Made by a program: the position numbers and the translations under genes
In this document: positions 36,056-43,711 of the stretch, piece by piece
Numbering within the stretch: the stretch's first letter is position 1
How the letters are laid out: each line of letters starts with the position of its first letter
The notes under the pieces: model-generated
Database searches by the model: none
What the model was told of the DNA's origin: nothing
Seen by the model: only the letters and a program-made list of their open reading frames with translations
Assembly (NCBI RefSeq): GCF_014925385.1
Contig: NZ_JACSDK010000013.1
Location: forward strand, 62,001-126,000
Direction: 5' to 3'
Length of the DNA: 64,000 nucleotides
Origin: Pelagibius marinus
GTDB taxonomy: Bacteria > Pseudomonadota > Alphaproteobacteria > Kiloniellales > Kiloniellaceae

Positions 36056-36316
36056 CTAACGCAGGCCGCCCAGGTTGGCGATCAGCGCCTCGCGCGCCTG
36101 CTCGATCTCCCGGCCGATCTTATGGGCCATGTCCTCGTCTTCGCTGCAGACGTTGCGCGCGGCGTGGCCGTAGGAGGCTTCGCACTCGCGCATGGCCTCG
36201 ATCACCAGTTCCTCGATGATCTTGTCGATGGCCTCTCTCTGGCCAGGCGAGAGCGTGGCGCCGACGATTTCCTCGATGTTCAGGACCGCCTTCTGCGCTT
36301 TCTGCTTCAATTCCAT
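36056..36316 (-). CDS. small helical hypothetical protein
   Basis: The 86-aa protein is largely helical and charged: LKQKAQKAVLNIEEIVGATLS, AIDKIIEELVIEAMRECEA, then DMAHKIGREIEQAREALIANL. It has two cysteines and no membrane segment or signal. Codon bias and a clean ATG support a real gene; I do not recognise the family. Confidence 0.6.
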   Translation of the reverse strand: MELKQKAQKAVLNIEEIVGATLSPGQREAIDKIIEELVIEAMRECEASYGHAARNVCSEDEDMAHKIGREIEQAREALIANLGGLR

Positions 36317-36392
36317 GCCTTCTTCCTCCCCGGGAACGATGATCTTTGGCGGCAGCTTGCCATAGGCGAGGGGGCCTGACGACCCCGTGCCC

Positions 36393-37493
36393 TTAAAGCG
36401 CCGAGAGGGGCTCTATACTCCGGGCCGCCGCCAGCTCGCCGAAGATGCGCCAGTTGGGCGCGTCGAGGGGGATGCCGTCGGCGCTGCGTTCCCGCTCCAC
36501 CGCCCACTCGCGGTCGCCGGCGGCCATGACGCGCTCGCCCGGCAGGGCCGCCTGGCCGCGCAAAGAGTCGAGGTATTCGCGCAGCTGGGCCTGGAAGATG
36601 TCCTCGGCGACGAAGGCCGAGGGCTTCAGGGCCAGGAAGAACTGGCCGAGGCGGCGCGGCTCCGACCAGGGGGGCTGGAACATCTCCACCATCTGGTGGC
36701 TGAGACACATGCCGCTCAGGCCGGCGGAGAGGATCTCCACCATGCCGGCCAGGGCCGCCCCCTTGTAGCCGTAGCCGCTGCCGCCCAGCGGCAGCAGCGA
36801 CTTGGCGGCGTGGGGGTCCCGGGTCATGCGGCCCGCGTCGTCCACCACCACCTCCGCCGGCAGCTCCCTGTCGAGGGCGCGGTACTGCAGGATGCGGTTC
36901 ATTGGGATCGAGCTGCTGGCCATGTCGATGAGGTAGGGGCGCTCGCCCGCGACCGGCGCGGCGAAGCTGAGGGGGTTGGTGCCGTGAAAGCCCTCGCGCC
37001 CGCTGTGCGCCAAAACGGCGCTGGTGGCGTTGCAGGTGGCGAGACCGATGTAGCCTGCTTCCGCGGCGGCCAGGGTGTAGCAGCCGGCGGCGGCGAAGTG
37101 GGAGGAGTTGGAAACGCTGACGGCGCCGACCCCCGCCTCCGCGGCCAGCGTCATGGCCTCTTCCATGGCGCGGTAGCCGGCGGCGGTGCCAAGGGCGTGG
37201 TCGGCGTCCAGCCGCCCGGCCGCCGCCGCGGTCTTTTCGAAACGCATCTCGGGGCGGCCCTTCACGCGGCCGCCCTCGACCACCTTGGCGTAATGCGGCA
37301 GCAGGCGCACGCCGTGGCTGTCGACGCCGCGCAGCGAGGCACCGACCAGGGCACGGGCGGTCGCCTCGGCGGAGGCCTCGTCGGCGCCGGCGGCGGCCAG
37401 CACCGCGCGGACGAAACGGTCCAGGTCCCCGGCCGCGACGCGCGCGGCCCCCGGCTCCTGCTGTTGCTCCTGCTCTCCGGCGACTTCGCTCAC
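36393..37493 (-). CDS. Ldh-family (malate/L-lactate type) oxidoreductase
   Basis: The 366-aa NAD(P)-dependent dehydrogenase belongs to the YlbC/Ldh_2 fold: SLRGVDSHGVRLLPHYAKVVEGG (catalytic His), SVSNSSHFAAAGCYTLAA, TNPLSFAAP, GYGYKGAALAGMVEILSAGLSG. It acts on 2-hydroxy or cyclic imino acids in this family. The GTG start overlaps the uxaA stop (GTGA), so it belongs to the uxaA operon. It could reduce or oxidise a sugar-acid intermediate. The C-terminal end is longer than in some members. Confidence 0.82.
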   Translation of the reverse strand: MSEVAGEQEQQQEPGAARVAAGDLDRFVRAVLAAAGADEASAEATARALVGASLRGVDSHGVRLLPHYAKVVEGGRVKGRPEMRFEKTAAAAGRLDADHALGTAAGYRAMEEAMTLAAEAGVGAVSVSNSSHFAAAGCYTLAAAEAGYIGLATCNATSAVLAHSGREGFHGTNPLSFAAPVAGERPYLIDMASSSIPMNRILQYRALDRELPAEVVVDDAGRMTRDPHAAKSLLPLGGSGYGYKGAALAGMVEILSAGLSGMCLSHQMVEMFQPPWSEPRRLGQFFLALKPSAFVAEDIFQAQLREYLDSLRGQAALPGERVMAAGDREWAVERERSADGIPLDAPNWRIFGELAAARSIEPLSAL

Positions 37494-39028
37494 ATCACCG
37501 CGCCGATCTGCCAGGGAATGAATTCGGCGTCGCCGAAGCCCAGCGCCTCGGACTTGGAGGGTGTGCCGCTGGCGATCTCCAGCACCTTCTCGAAGATCTC
37601 GCGCCCGACCTGCTCGATCGTCCTGTCGCCCTCGGCGATGCCACCGCAGTTGATGTCCATGTCTTCGGACAGGCGGGCGTACATGGCGCTGTTGGTGGCC
37701 AGCTTGATGGAGGGCGAGGGCTTGAAGCCGAAGACCGAGCCGCGCCCGGTGGTGAAGCAGACCACGTTGGCGCCGGAGGCGACCTGCCCGGTCACCGAGC
37801 AGGGGTCGTAGCCGGGCGAGTCCATGAAGACGAAGCCCTTGGCCGTCACCGGCTCGGCGTACTTGTAGACGCCGACCAGGTTGGTGGTGCCGCCCTTGGC
37901 CGCCGCGCCCAGCGACTTCTCCAGGATGGTGGTGAGCCCGCCGGCCTTGTTGCCGGGCGAGGGGTTGTTGTTCATCTCGCCGCCGTTGCGCCGGGTGTAG
38001 TCCTCCCACCAGTGGATGCGCTCGATCAGCTTCTCGCCGACCTCGCGGCTGACGGCGCGGCGGGTCAGCAGGTGCTCGGCGCCGTAGATCTCCGGCGTCT
38101 CGCTGAGGATCGCGGTGCCGCCGTGGCGCACCAGCAGGTCGGCGGCCTGGCCCAGGGCCGGGTTGGCGGTGATGCCGGAATAGGCGTCCGACCCGCCGCA
38201 CTGCAGGGCCAGGGTCAGCTCGCTGGCCGGCAGGGTCTCGCGCACCGCCGCGTTGGCCGCCGGCAGCATGGCCTTGATGCGCTCGATGGCCTCGTCGACC
38301 GTGCGCCGGGTGCCGCCGGTCTCCTGGATGGTCAGGGTCTGGAAGCGCTCGCCGGTCGAGAGGCCGTAGGCGTCCAGCAGGAAGGGGATCTGGTTCACCT
38401 CGCAGCCGAGGCCCACCATCAGCACCCCGGCCAGGTTGGGGTGCCGGGCATAGCCCCAGAGGGTGCGCTGCAGGGCCTCGTAGCCGTCGCCGCTGTCGGC
38501 CATGCCGCAGCCGGTGGAATGCACGAAGGCGCAGACGCCGTCGACGTTGGGGAACTCGTCCAGGATGCCGGTCCTGTTGAAGGCCTCGGCGATGTAGCGC
38601 GCCACGGTGGCCGAGCAGTTCACCGAGGTCAGGATACCGATGTAGTTGCGCGTGCCCGCCCGTCCGTCGGCGCGGCGGTAGCCCTGGAAGGTGGCGCGCT
38701 CGCCCTCCGGCACCATCTCGGTCGGCTTCGCGCCCTCGCAGAAGGCATAGTCGCGGTCGAACTCGCCCATGCCGCAGTTCTGCACGTGGACGTGCTCTCC
38801 GGGCGCAATATCCTTGGTGGCGAAGCCGATCACCTGGTCGTACTTCACCACCGGCGCGCCTTTCTCGATGGCGCGGGTCGCGACCTTGTGGCCGGTGGGA
38901 ATGCGGTTCGCCGTGGTGACGCCTTCGCCCGGAACTTCGGTGCCTTCCAGGATCTCGGCGCGGCTCACCACCACGTTGTCGTTGGGGCTGAGGCGGATGG
39001 TGAGGCCGGCGCCGGTCGGGGATGTCAT
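37490..39028 (-). CDS. uxaA: altronate dehydratase UxaA family
   Basis: This 512-aa UxaA-type dehydratase has an N-terminal SAF domain (residues 1-95: IRLSPNDNVVVSRAEILEG, HVHVQNCGMGEFDRDY) and a catalytic domain with GYRRADGRAGTRNYIGILTSVNCS, FVHSTGCGM, VGLGCEVNQIP, LALQCGGSDAYSG, GGEMNNNPSPGNKAGG and DSPGYDPCSVTGQVASGANVVCFTTGRGS. It dehydrates D-altronate to 2-keto-3-deoxygluconate (galactarate is the related GarD substrate). Fe-S/metal cysteines are retained. It is coupled to the Ldh-type gene. Confidence 0.9.
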   Translation of the reverse strand: MTSPTGAGLTIRLSPNDNVVVSRAEILEGTEVPGEGVTTANRIPTGHKVATRAIEKGAPVVKYDQVIGFATKDIAPGEHVHVQNCGMGEFDRDYAFCEGAKPTEMVPEGERATFQGYRRADGRAGTRNYIGILTSVNCSATVARYIAEAFNRTGILDEFPNVDGVCAFVHSTGCGMADSGDGYEALQRTLWGYARHPNLAGVLMVGLGCEVNQIPFLLDAYGLSTGERFQTLTIQETGGTRRTVDEAIERIKAMLPAANAAVRETLPASELTLALQCGGSDAYSGITANPALGQAADLLVRHGGTAILSETPEIYGAEHLLTRRAVSREVGEKLIERIHWWEDYTRRNGGEMNNNPSPGNKAGGLTTILEKSLGAAAKGGTTNLVGVYKYAEPVTAKGFVFMDSPGYDPCSVTGQVASGANVVCFTTGRGSVFGFKPSPSIKLATNSAMYARLSEDMDINCGGIAEGDRTIEQVGREIFEKVLEIASGTPSKSEALGFGDAEFIPWQIGAVM

Positions 39029-39046
39029 TGCAGTGGTTCCTTGAAG

Positions 39047-39421
39047 TCAGCCGGTGGTGTAGCTGCGGCAGAGCGCGTCCAGGTGACAGCCGTAGGACGA
39101 TTCCAGACGCAGGAAGGTCAGTTCACCCTTCTGTACGGCCGCGCGCAGATCGCTGAGATAATCCCGGCCTTTTTCCGAGACCGCGTTTTCCATCGAGGTG
39201 ACGCGGGCCAGGTCGCTGAGGTTCGGCGCCTCGATTTTCTGGACGTCGAAGATGACGTTGCCCAGCAGCAGGTTATTGCAGCGCAGATGCTCGACGCCTT
39301 CGAGCTTCAGCGTGCAGGTATCCTTGTCATGGGTCTCGATGGTCAGCGTGAAGGTCTTGTCGCCGGGCATCTCGATCTTGCGCAGTTCGCCGTCGCTGAC
39401 TTCCGGCAGGATTTCGGTCAT
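39047..39421 (-). CDS. hypothetical protein upstream of uxaA
   Basis: The 124-aa soluble protein has a strand-rich N-terminus (GELRKIEMPGDKTFTLTIET and DTCTLKLEGVEHLRCNNLLLGN) and a C-terminal region with two cysteines (SSYGCHLDALCRSY). There is no signal or TM. I do not recognise the family. It lies 18 bp upstream of uxaA on the same strand, so it could be the first gene of that operon, or independent. Confidence 0.6.
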   Translation of the reverse strand: MTEILPEVSDGELRKIEMPGDKTFTLTIETHDKDTCTLKLEGVEHLRCNNLLLGNVIFDVQKIEAPNLSDLARVTSMENAVSEKGRDYLSDLRAAVQKGELTFLRLESSYGCHLDALCRSYTTG

Positions 39422-39508
39422 GGGCTGGTCTCGCGGTAGGTCACGGGGTTGTAGGGGGCATGATCTGCATCATTAGCGCCTCGGCCGCCGTCTGGCTATG
39501 CTGCGGCC

Positions 39509-40513
39509 ATGGCGGACGATCATAGCATGCACGCGATGGTCCTGCGGGAAAAGGCGGCCGGAAGGCTTGAGGCCGCCGATCTGCCGCGCCCGGAACCGGG
39601 TCCCGGGCAGATCCGCGTGAAGGTGGCGGCCTGCGGGGTCTGCCGCACCGACCTGCACGTGGTCGACGGCGAGCTGCCGGACCCCAAGCTGCCCATCGTG
39701 CCGGGTCACGAGATCGTCGGGACGGTGGACGCCCTGGGCGAGGGAGTCGAGACCTTTGCTCTGGGCCGGCGGGTCGGCGTGCCCTGGCTCGGCTTTTCCT
39801 GCGGCGCCTGTGGCTACTGCACCTCGGGGCGCGAGAACCTCTGCGGGGCGGCGCGCTACACCGGCTACCAGATCGACGGCGGCTATGCCGACTACTGCAT
39901 TGCCGACGCGCGCTACAGCTTCGCCCTGCCGGAAGGCTACAGCGATTGCGAGGCGGCGCCGCTGCTCTGCGCCGGACTCATCGGCCACCGCGCCTACCGC
40001 ATGGCCGGCGAGGCCAAGCGCCTGGGCGTCTACGGCTTCGGCGCGGCGGCCCACATCATGATCCAGGTCGCCCTCTGGGAGGGGCGGGAGGTCTACGGTT
40101 TTACCCGCCCCGGCGACGACGAGGCCCAGGCCTTCGCCCGCGGCCTCGGCGCCACCTGGGCCGGAGCTTCCGGCGAGGCGCCGCCGGAAGAGCTGGACGC
40201 CGCCATCATCTTCGCCCCTGTCGGGGCCCTGGTGCCCGAGGCGCTGAGGCGCACGGCGCGCGGCGGCACCGTGGTCTGCGCCGGCATCCACATGAGCGAC
40301 ATCCCGAGCTTTCCCTACCGCATCCTCTGGGAGGAGCGGCAGATCCGCTCGGTCGCCAACCTGACCCGGCGTGATGCCGAGGAATTCCTGGCGCTGGCCC
40401 CCAAGGTGCCGGTGAAGACCCATGTCCGTGACTACCCCCTGGCCGAGGCCAACCGGGCCCTCGACGACCTGCGCCGGGGGCGCCTGCAGGGGGCCGCCGT
40501 CCTGCGGCCCTGA
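39509..40513 (+). CDS. zinc-dependent alcohol dehydrogenase
   Basis: The 334-aa MDR-family enzyme has ACGVCRTDLHVVDGEL (first zinc ligand), PIVPGHEIVGTV, and the structural zinc cysteines in CGACGYCTSGRENLC. The usual GxGxxG is GFGAAAH (residues 170-176), and LTRRDAEEFLAL is near the end. It oxidises an alcohol with NAD(P), most like AdhA-type enzymes. It has its own start with no operon partner. The specific substrate is unknown, although uronate genes are adjacent. Confidence 0.88.
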   Translation: MADDHSMHAMVLREKAAGRLEAADLPRPEPGPGQIRVKVAACGVCRTDLHVVDGELPDPKLPIVPGHEIVGTVDALGEGVETFALGRRVGVPWLGFSCGACGYCTSGRENLCGAARYTGYQIDGGYADYCIADARYSFALPEGYSDCEAAPLLCAGLIGHRAYRMAGEAKRLGVYGFGAAAHIMIQVALWEGREVYGFTRPGDDEAQAFARGLGATWAGASGEAPPEELDAAIIFAPVGALVPEALRRTARGGTVVCAGIHMSDIPSFPYRILWEERQIRSVANLTRRDAEEFLALAPKVPVKTHVRDYPLAEANRALDDLRRGRLQGAAVLRP

Positions 40514-40585
40514 ATATTCCACAGATGACATGGGGGGCGGGGTGCGCTCTCCCTTGAAAGCGCCCGAAAAAGTGCCGACCTTAAT

Positions 40586-40604
40586 GGTTAACGGCTGCTT
40601 AACC
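40586..40604. promoter_or_regulatory. GGTTAA-n7-TTAACC inverted repeat
   Basis: A 6-bp inverted repeat with a 7-bp spacer lies upstream of the beta-oxidation operon, 13 bp before the CCTTAC palindrome. It is a candidate second operator or part of the promoter. Confidence 0.45.
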
Positions 40605-40616
40605 TAAGCGCCCGAT

Positions 40617-40633
40617 CCTTACCGATCGTAAGG
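40617..40633. promoter_or_regulatory. CCTTAC-n5-GTAAGG palindrome upstream of fad operon
   Basis: CCTTACCGATCGTAAGG lies 106 bp before the acyl-CoA ligase start. It is nearly identical to the palindrome at 13790-13807, differing by one base in the spacer. It may be a TetR-family site controlling fatty-acid oxidation and the porin/RTX genes together. Confidence 0.6.
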
Positions 40634-40738
40634 GAGTTCGGCGCTACCCTCGCGTTAGGACCCGGTAGCCTGCTGCACCCCCGGCGGGCTGCCCCGAAGC
40701 AGGGGTCTTGCGGGGGCGACTAGGTGCGAGGTTGGAAG

Positions 40739-42568
40739 ATGACCCTGGGTCCCGAAACCGACCTTTGGGATGCCCACCACCCGCGGGCGGCGCAGGGCGC
40801 GCGCCCCTGGGACCGCAGCTATCCGGCGGGCATCGCCTGGGATGAGCCGGTTCTGCAGGAACCGCTGGCCCTGGCGCTCGACCGCGCCGTGGCGGCCTTC
40901 GGCGAACGTCCCTGCCTGGATTTCCTCGGCCGGTCCTATTCCTATGCCCAGGTCGGTGACCTGGTCGCCCGCACCGCCAAGGGCCTGCAGGACCTGGGCG
41001 TCGCCAAGGGCACGCGCGTCGCGCTCTTCCTGCCCAACACTCCCTACTACGTGGTCGCCTACTTCGCGGTGATGAAGCTGGGCGGCATCGTGGTCAACGT
41101 GAACCCGCTCTACGCGGAGGAGGAAGTCCACGAGCTGCTGGCCGATTCCGGCGCCGAGTTCGCCGTCACCATGGACCTGAAGCTGCTGCTGCCCAAGCTG
41201 ACCTCGGCGCTGGCCCCCGACACCCGGAAGAAGTGCGCGCTGAAGAAGATCATCGTCGGCGCCATGGGCGACATCCTGCGCTTTCCCACGCGCCAGCTCT
41301 TCGCCGTCGCCAAGCGCGGCGAGCTGGCCAGGCCGCCCGCCGGCGACGACCGCTACCTGCGCTTTTCGAGGCTGATCGACAACGACGGCGACTTCACGCC
41401 CGCCGAGGTCGGCATCGGCGACGTGGCGGTGCTGCAGTACACCGGCGGCACCACCGGTCTGCCCAAGGGCGCCATGCTGACCCACGGCTCGATCTCCGCC
41501 AACGTCAGCCAGCTCCACACCTGGTTCATCGGCGTCGAGCCCGGCACGCAAAGGGTGCTGGCGGTGCTGCCGCTGTTCCACGTCTTCGCCATGACGGTGA
41601 ACATGCACCTGGGCATCCGGCTCGCGGGCGAGATCATCCTGATGCCGCGCTTCGAGATCAAAACGCTGCTGCAGACCATCGCGCGCCGCCGGCCCACCTT
41701 CTTCCCCGGCGTGCCGACGCTGTTCAACGCCATCCTGCACTACCCGAAGCTGGAGCGTTACGACCTCTCCTGCATCGAGGTCTGCATCTCCGGCGGCGCC
41801 GGCCTGCCGGCTCCGGTGCACGAGGGCTTCGAGAACCTGACCGGCGGGCGCCTCTTCGAAGGTTACGGCCTTTCGGAGGCCTCGCCCGTGGTCACCTGCA
41901 ACCCCATCGCCGGTTCCACCAAGGTCGGCTCCATCGGCCTGCCGCTGCCGGGCACGGAGGTGGTCATCCGCTCCCTGGACAACCGGGACCAGGAGGTGCC
42001 GCTGGGCGAACGCGGCGAGATCTGCCTGCGCGGCCCGCAGGTCATGGCCGGCTACTGGCAGCGTCCGGAGGCCTCCGCCGAGACCCTGCGCCACGGCTGG
42101 CTGCACACCGGCGACGTCGGCTACATGGACGAGGACGGCTACACCTACCTCATCGACCGCCTTAAGGAGGTCATCGTCTCCGGCGGTTACAAGGTCTATC
42201 CGCGCCACGTCGAGGAAGCCATCCACCGCCATCCCGCGGTGGCCGAGGTCATCTGCTGCGCCAAGCCCGACGAGTACCGCGGCGAGGTCCCCAAGGCCTT
42301 CGTGCGCCTGAAGGAGGGCGAGACGCTGAACGAGGAAGATCTGCGCGCTTTCCTCGCCGACAAGCTGTCGCCCATGGAGATGCCGCGCGAGGTGGAGTTC
42401 CGCGAAGAGCTGCCCAAGACCATGATCGGCAAGCTGTCGAAAAAGGAACTGATTGCTCACGAGCGCGCGAAGCACGACGAAGAGCGTGCCAAGCACGCGG
42501 GACAAGAGCAGAATGAACAGGGTCCGGCGGGCGAATCGCCGCCGCTGGAAGAGACGAAAGGTCTTTAG
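40739..42568 (+). CDS. fadD: long-chain acyl-CoA ligase (FadD-type)
   Basis: This 609-aa adenylate-forming enzyme contains LQYTGGTTGLPKGAMLTH (P-loop), FEGYGLSEASPVVTCNP, the DVGYMDEDGYTYLIDRLKEVIVSGGYKVYP hinge and catalytic segment, and the C-terminal Lys in GKLSKKEL. It activates fatty acids as acyl-AMP then acyl-CoA. A hydrophilic C-terminal tail of about 40 residues (KHDEERAKHAGQEQ) is unusual. ATG 40739 follows GAGGTTGGAAG. It is the first gene of ligase-thiolase-FadB-dehydrogenase, 3 bp before the thiolase. Confidence 0.9.
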   Translation: MTLGPETDLWDAHHPRAAQGARPWDRSYPAGIAWDEPVLQEPLALALDRAVAAFGERPCLDFLGRSYSYAQVGDLVARTAKGLQDLGVAKGTRVALFLPNTPYYVVAYFAVMKLGGIVVNVNPLYAEEEVHELLADSGAEFAVTMDLKLLLPKLTSALAPDTRKKCALKKIIVGAMGDILRFPTRQLFAVAKRGELARPPAGDDRYLRFSRLIDNDGDFTPAEVGIGDVAVLQYTGGTTGLPKGAMLTHGSISANVSQLHTWFIGVEPGTQRVLAVLPLFHVFAMTVNMHLGIRLAGEIILMPRFEIKTLLQTIARRRPTFFPGVPTLFNAILHYPKLERYDLSCIEVCISGGAGLPAPVHEGFENLTGGRLFEGYGLSEASPVVTCNPIAGSTKVGSIGLPLPGTEVVIRSLDNRDQEVPLGERGEICLRGPQVMAGYWQRPEASAETLRHGWLHTGDVGYMDEDGYTYLIDRLKEVIVSGGYKVYPRHVEEAIHRHPAVAEVICCAKPDEYRGEVPKAFVRLKEGETLNEEDLRAFLADKLSPMEMPREVEFREELPKTMIGKLSKKELIAHERAKHDEERAKHAGQEQNEQGPAGESPPLEETKGL

Positions 42569-42571
42569 ACG

Positions 42572-43711
42572 ATGGAAAAGAACGTTGTGATCGCCGGCTA
42601 TGCCCGCTCACCCTTCACCTTCGCCCACAAGGGCGAGATGGTGAAGCTGCGCCCCGACGAGATGGCGGCGCAGGTGGTGCGCGGCCTGCTTGAAAGGACC
42701 GGCGTCGAGCCCAAGGACATCGAAGACCTCATCGTCGGCTGCGCCTTTCCCGAGGGCGAGCAGGGCCTGAACGTGGCGCGGCTCATCGGTTTTCTGGCCG
42801 AGCTGCCGATCTCGGTCGCCGGCACCACGGTGAACCGTTTCTGCGGCTCCTCCATGCAGGCCATCCACATGGCCGCCGGCAACATCCAGATGAACGCCGG
42901 CGAGGCCTTCATCTGCGCGGGCATCGAGTCCATGAGCCGCGTGCCCATGGCCGGTTTCAACCCGCTGCTCAACCCCGGCCTCGCCGAGCGCTTCCCCGCC
43001 GCCTACATCTCCATGGGCGAGACGGCGGAGAACGTGGCGCGGCGCCACCAGATCACCCGCGCCCGCCAGGAGGAGCTGGCGGTGCTCAGCCACCGCCGGG
43101 CCGCCGTGGCGCGCAACGAAGGCAAGCTCGCCGACGAGATCGTGCCGGTGCAGGTGAACGGCGCGGCCGTGGAGGCCGACGGCTGCATCCGCCCCGACAC
43201 CTCGATGGAGGCCCTGGGCGAACTGAAGCCCGCCTTCGCCACCGACGGCAGCGTCACCGCGGCGACTTCCTCGCCGCTGACCGACGGCGCCTCGGCGGTG
43301 CTGGTGACTTCGGAGGACTACGCCAAGGCGCACGGCCTGAGGCCGCTGGCCCGGGTGAAGTCCATCGCCGTCGCCGGCTGCGACCCCGAGGTCATGGGCA
43401 TCGGCCCGGTGGCCGCCACCAGGAAGGCGCTGGAGCGCGCCGGGCTTTCGGTGGGCGACATCGACATCGTCGAACTGAACGAGGCCTTCGCCGCCCAGGC
43501 CCTGGCCTGCGCCGACGAACTGGGCCTGGACCTGGAGAAGACCAACCTGGACGGCGGCGCCATCGCGCTGGGCCATCCGCTGGGCGCCACCGGCGCGCGC
43601 ATCACCGGCAAGGCGGCGGCGCTGCTGCAGCGCGAGGGCAAGCAGTTCGCGCTCTCGACCCAGTGCATCGGCGGCGGCCAGGGCATCGCCACCATCCTGG
43701 AGGCCGCCTGA
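42572..43711 (+). CDS. fadA: acetyl-CoA acyltransferase (thiolase)
   Basis: The 379-aa thiolase begins MEKNVVIAGYARSPF. The nucleophile lies in VNRFCGSSMQAIHMAAG (Cys about 90), the second site His in ALGHPLGATGAR, and the C-terminal Cys in QCIGGGQG. It cleaves 3-ketoacyl-CoA with CoA in beta-oxidation. The next gene begins 1 base inside its stop (TGATG), so it is coupled to the FadB-type enzyme. Confidence 0.93.
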   Translation: MEKNVVIAGYARSPFTFAHKGEMVKLRPDEMAAQVVRGLLERTGVEPKDIEDLIVGCAFPEGEQGLNVARLIGFLAELPISVAGTTVNRFCGSSMQAIHMAAGNIQMNAGEAFICAGIESMSRVPMAGFNPLLNPGLAERFPAAYISMGETAENVARRHQITRARQEELAVLSHRRAAVARNEGKLADEIVPVQVNGAAVEADGCIRPDTSMEALGELKPAFATDGSVTAATSSPLTDGASAVLVTSEDYAKAHGLRPLARVKSIAVAGCDPEVMGIGPVAATRKALERAGLSVGDIDIVELNEAFAAQALACADELGLDLEKTNLDGGAIALGHPLGATGARITGKAAALLQREGKQFALSTQCIGGGQGIATILEAA

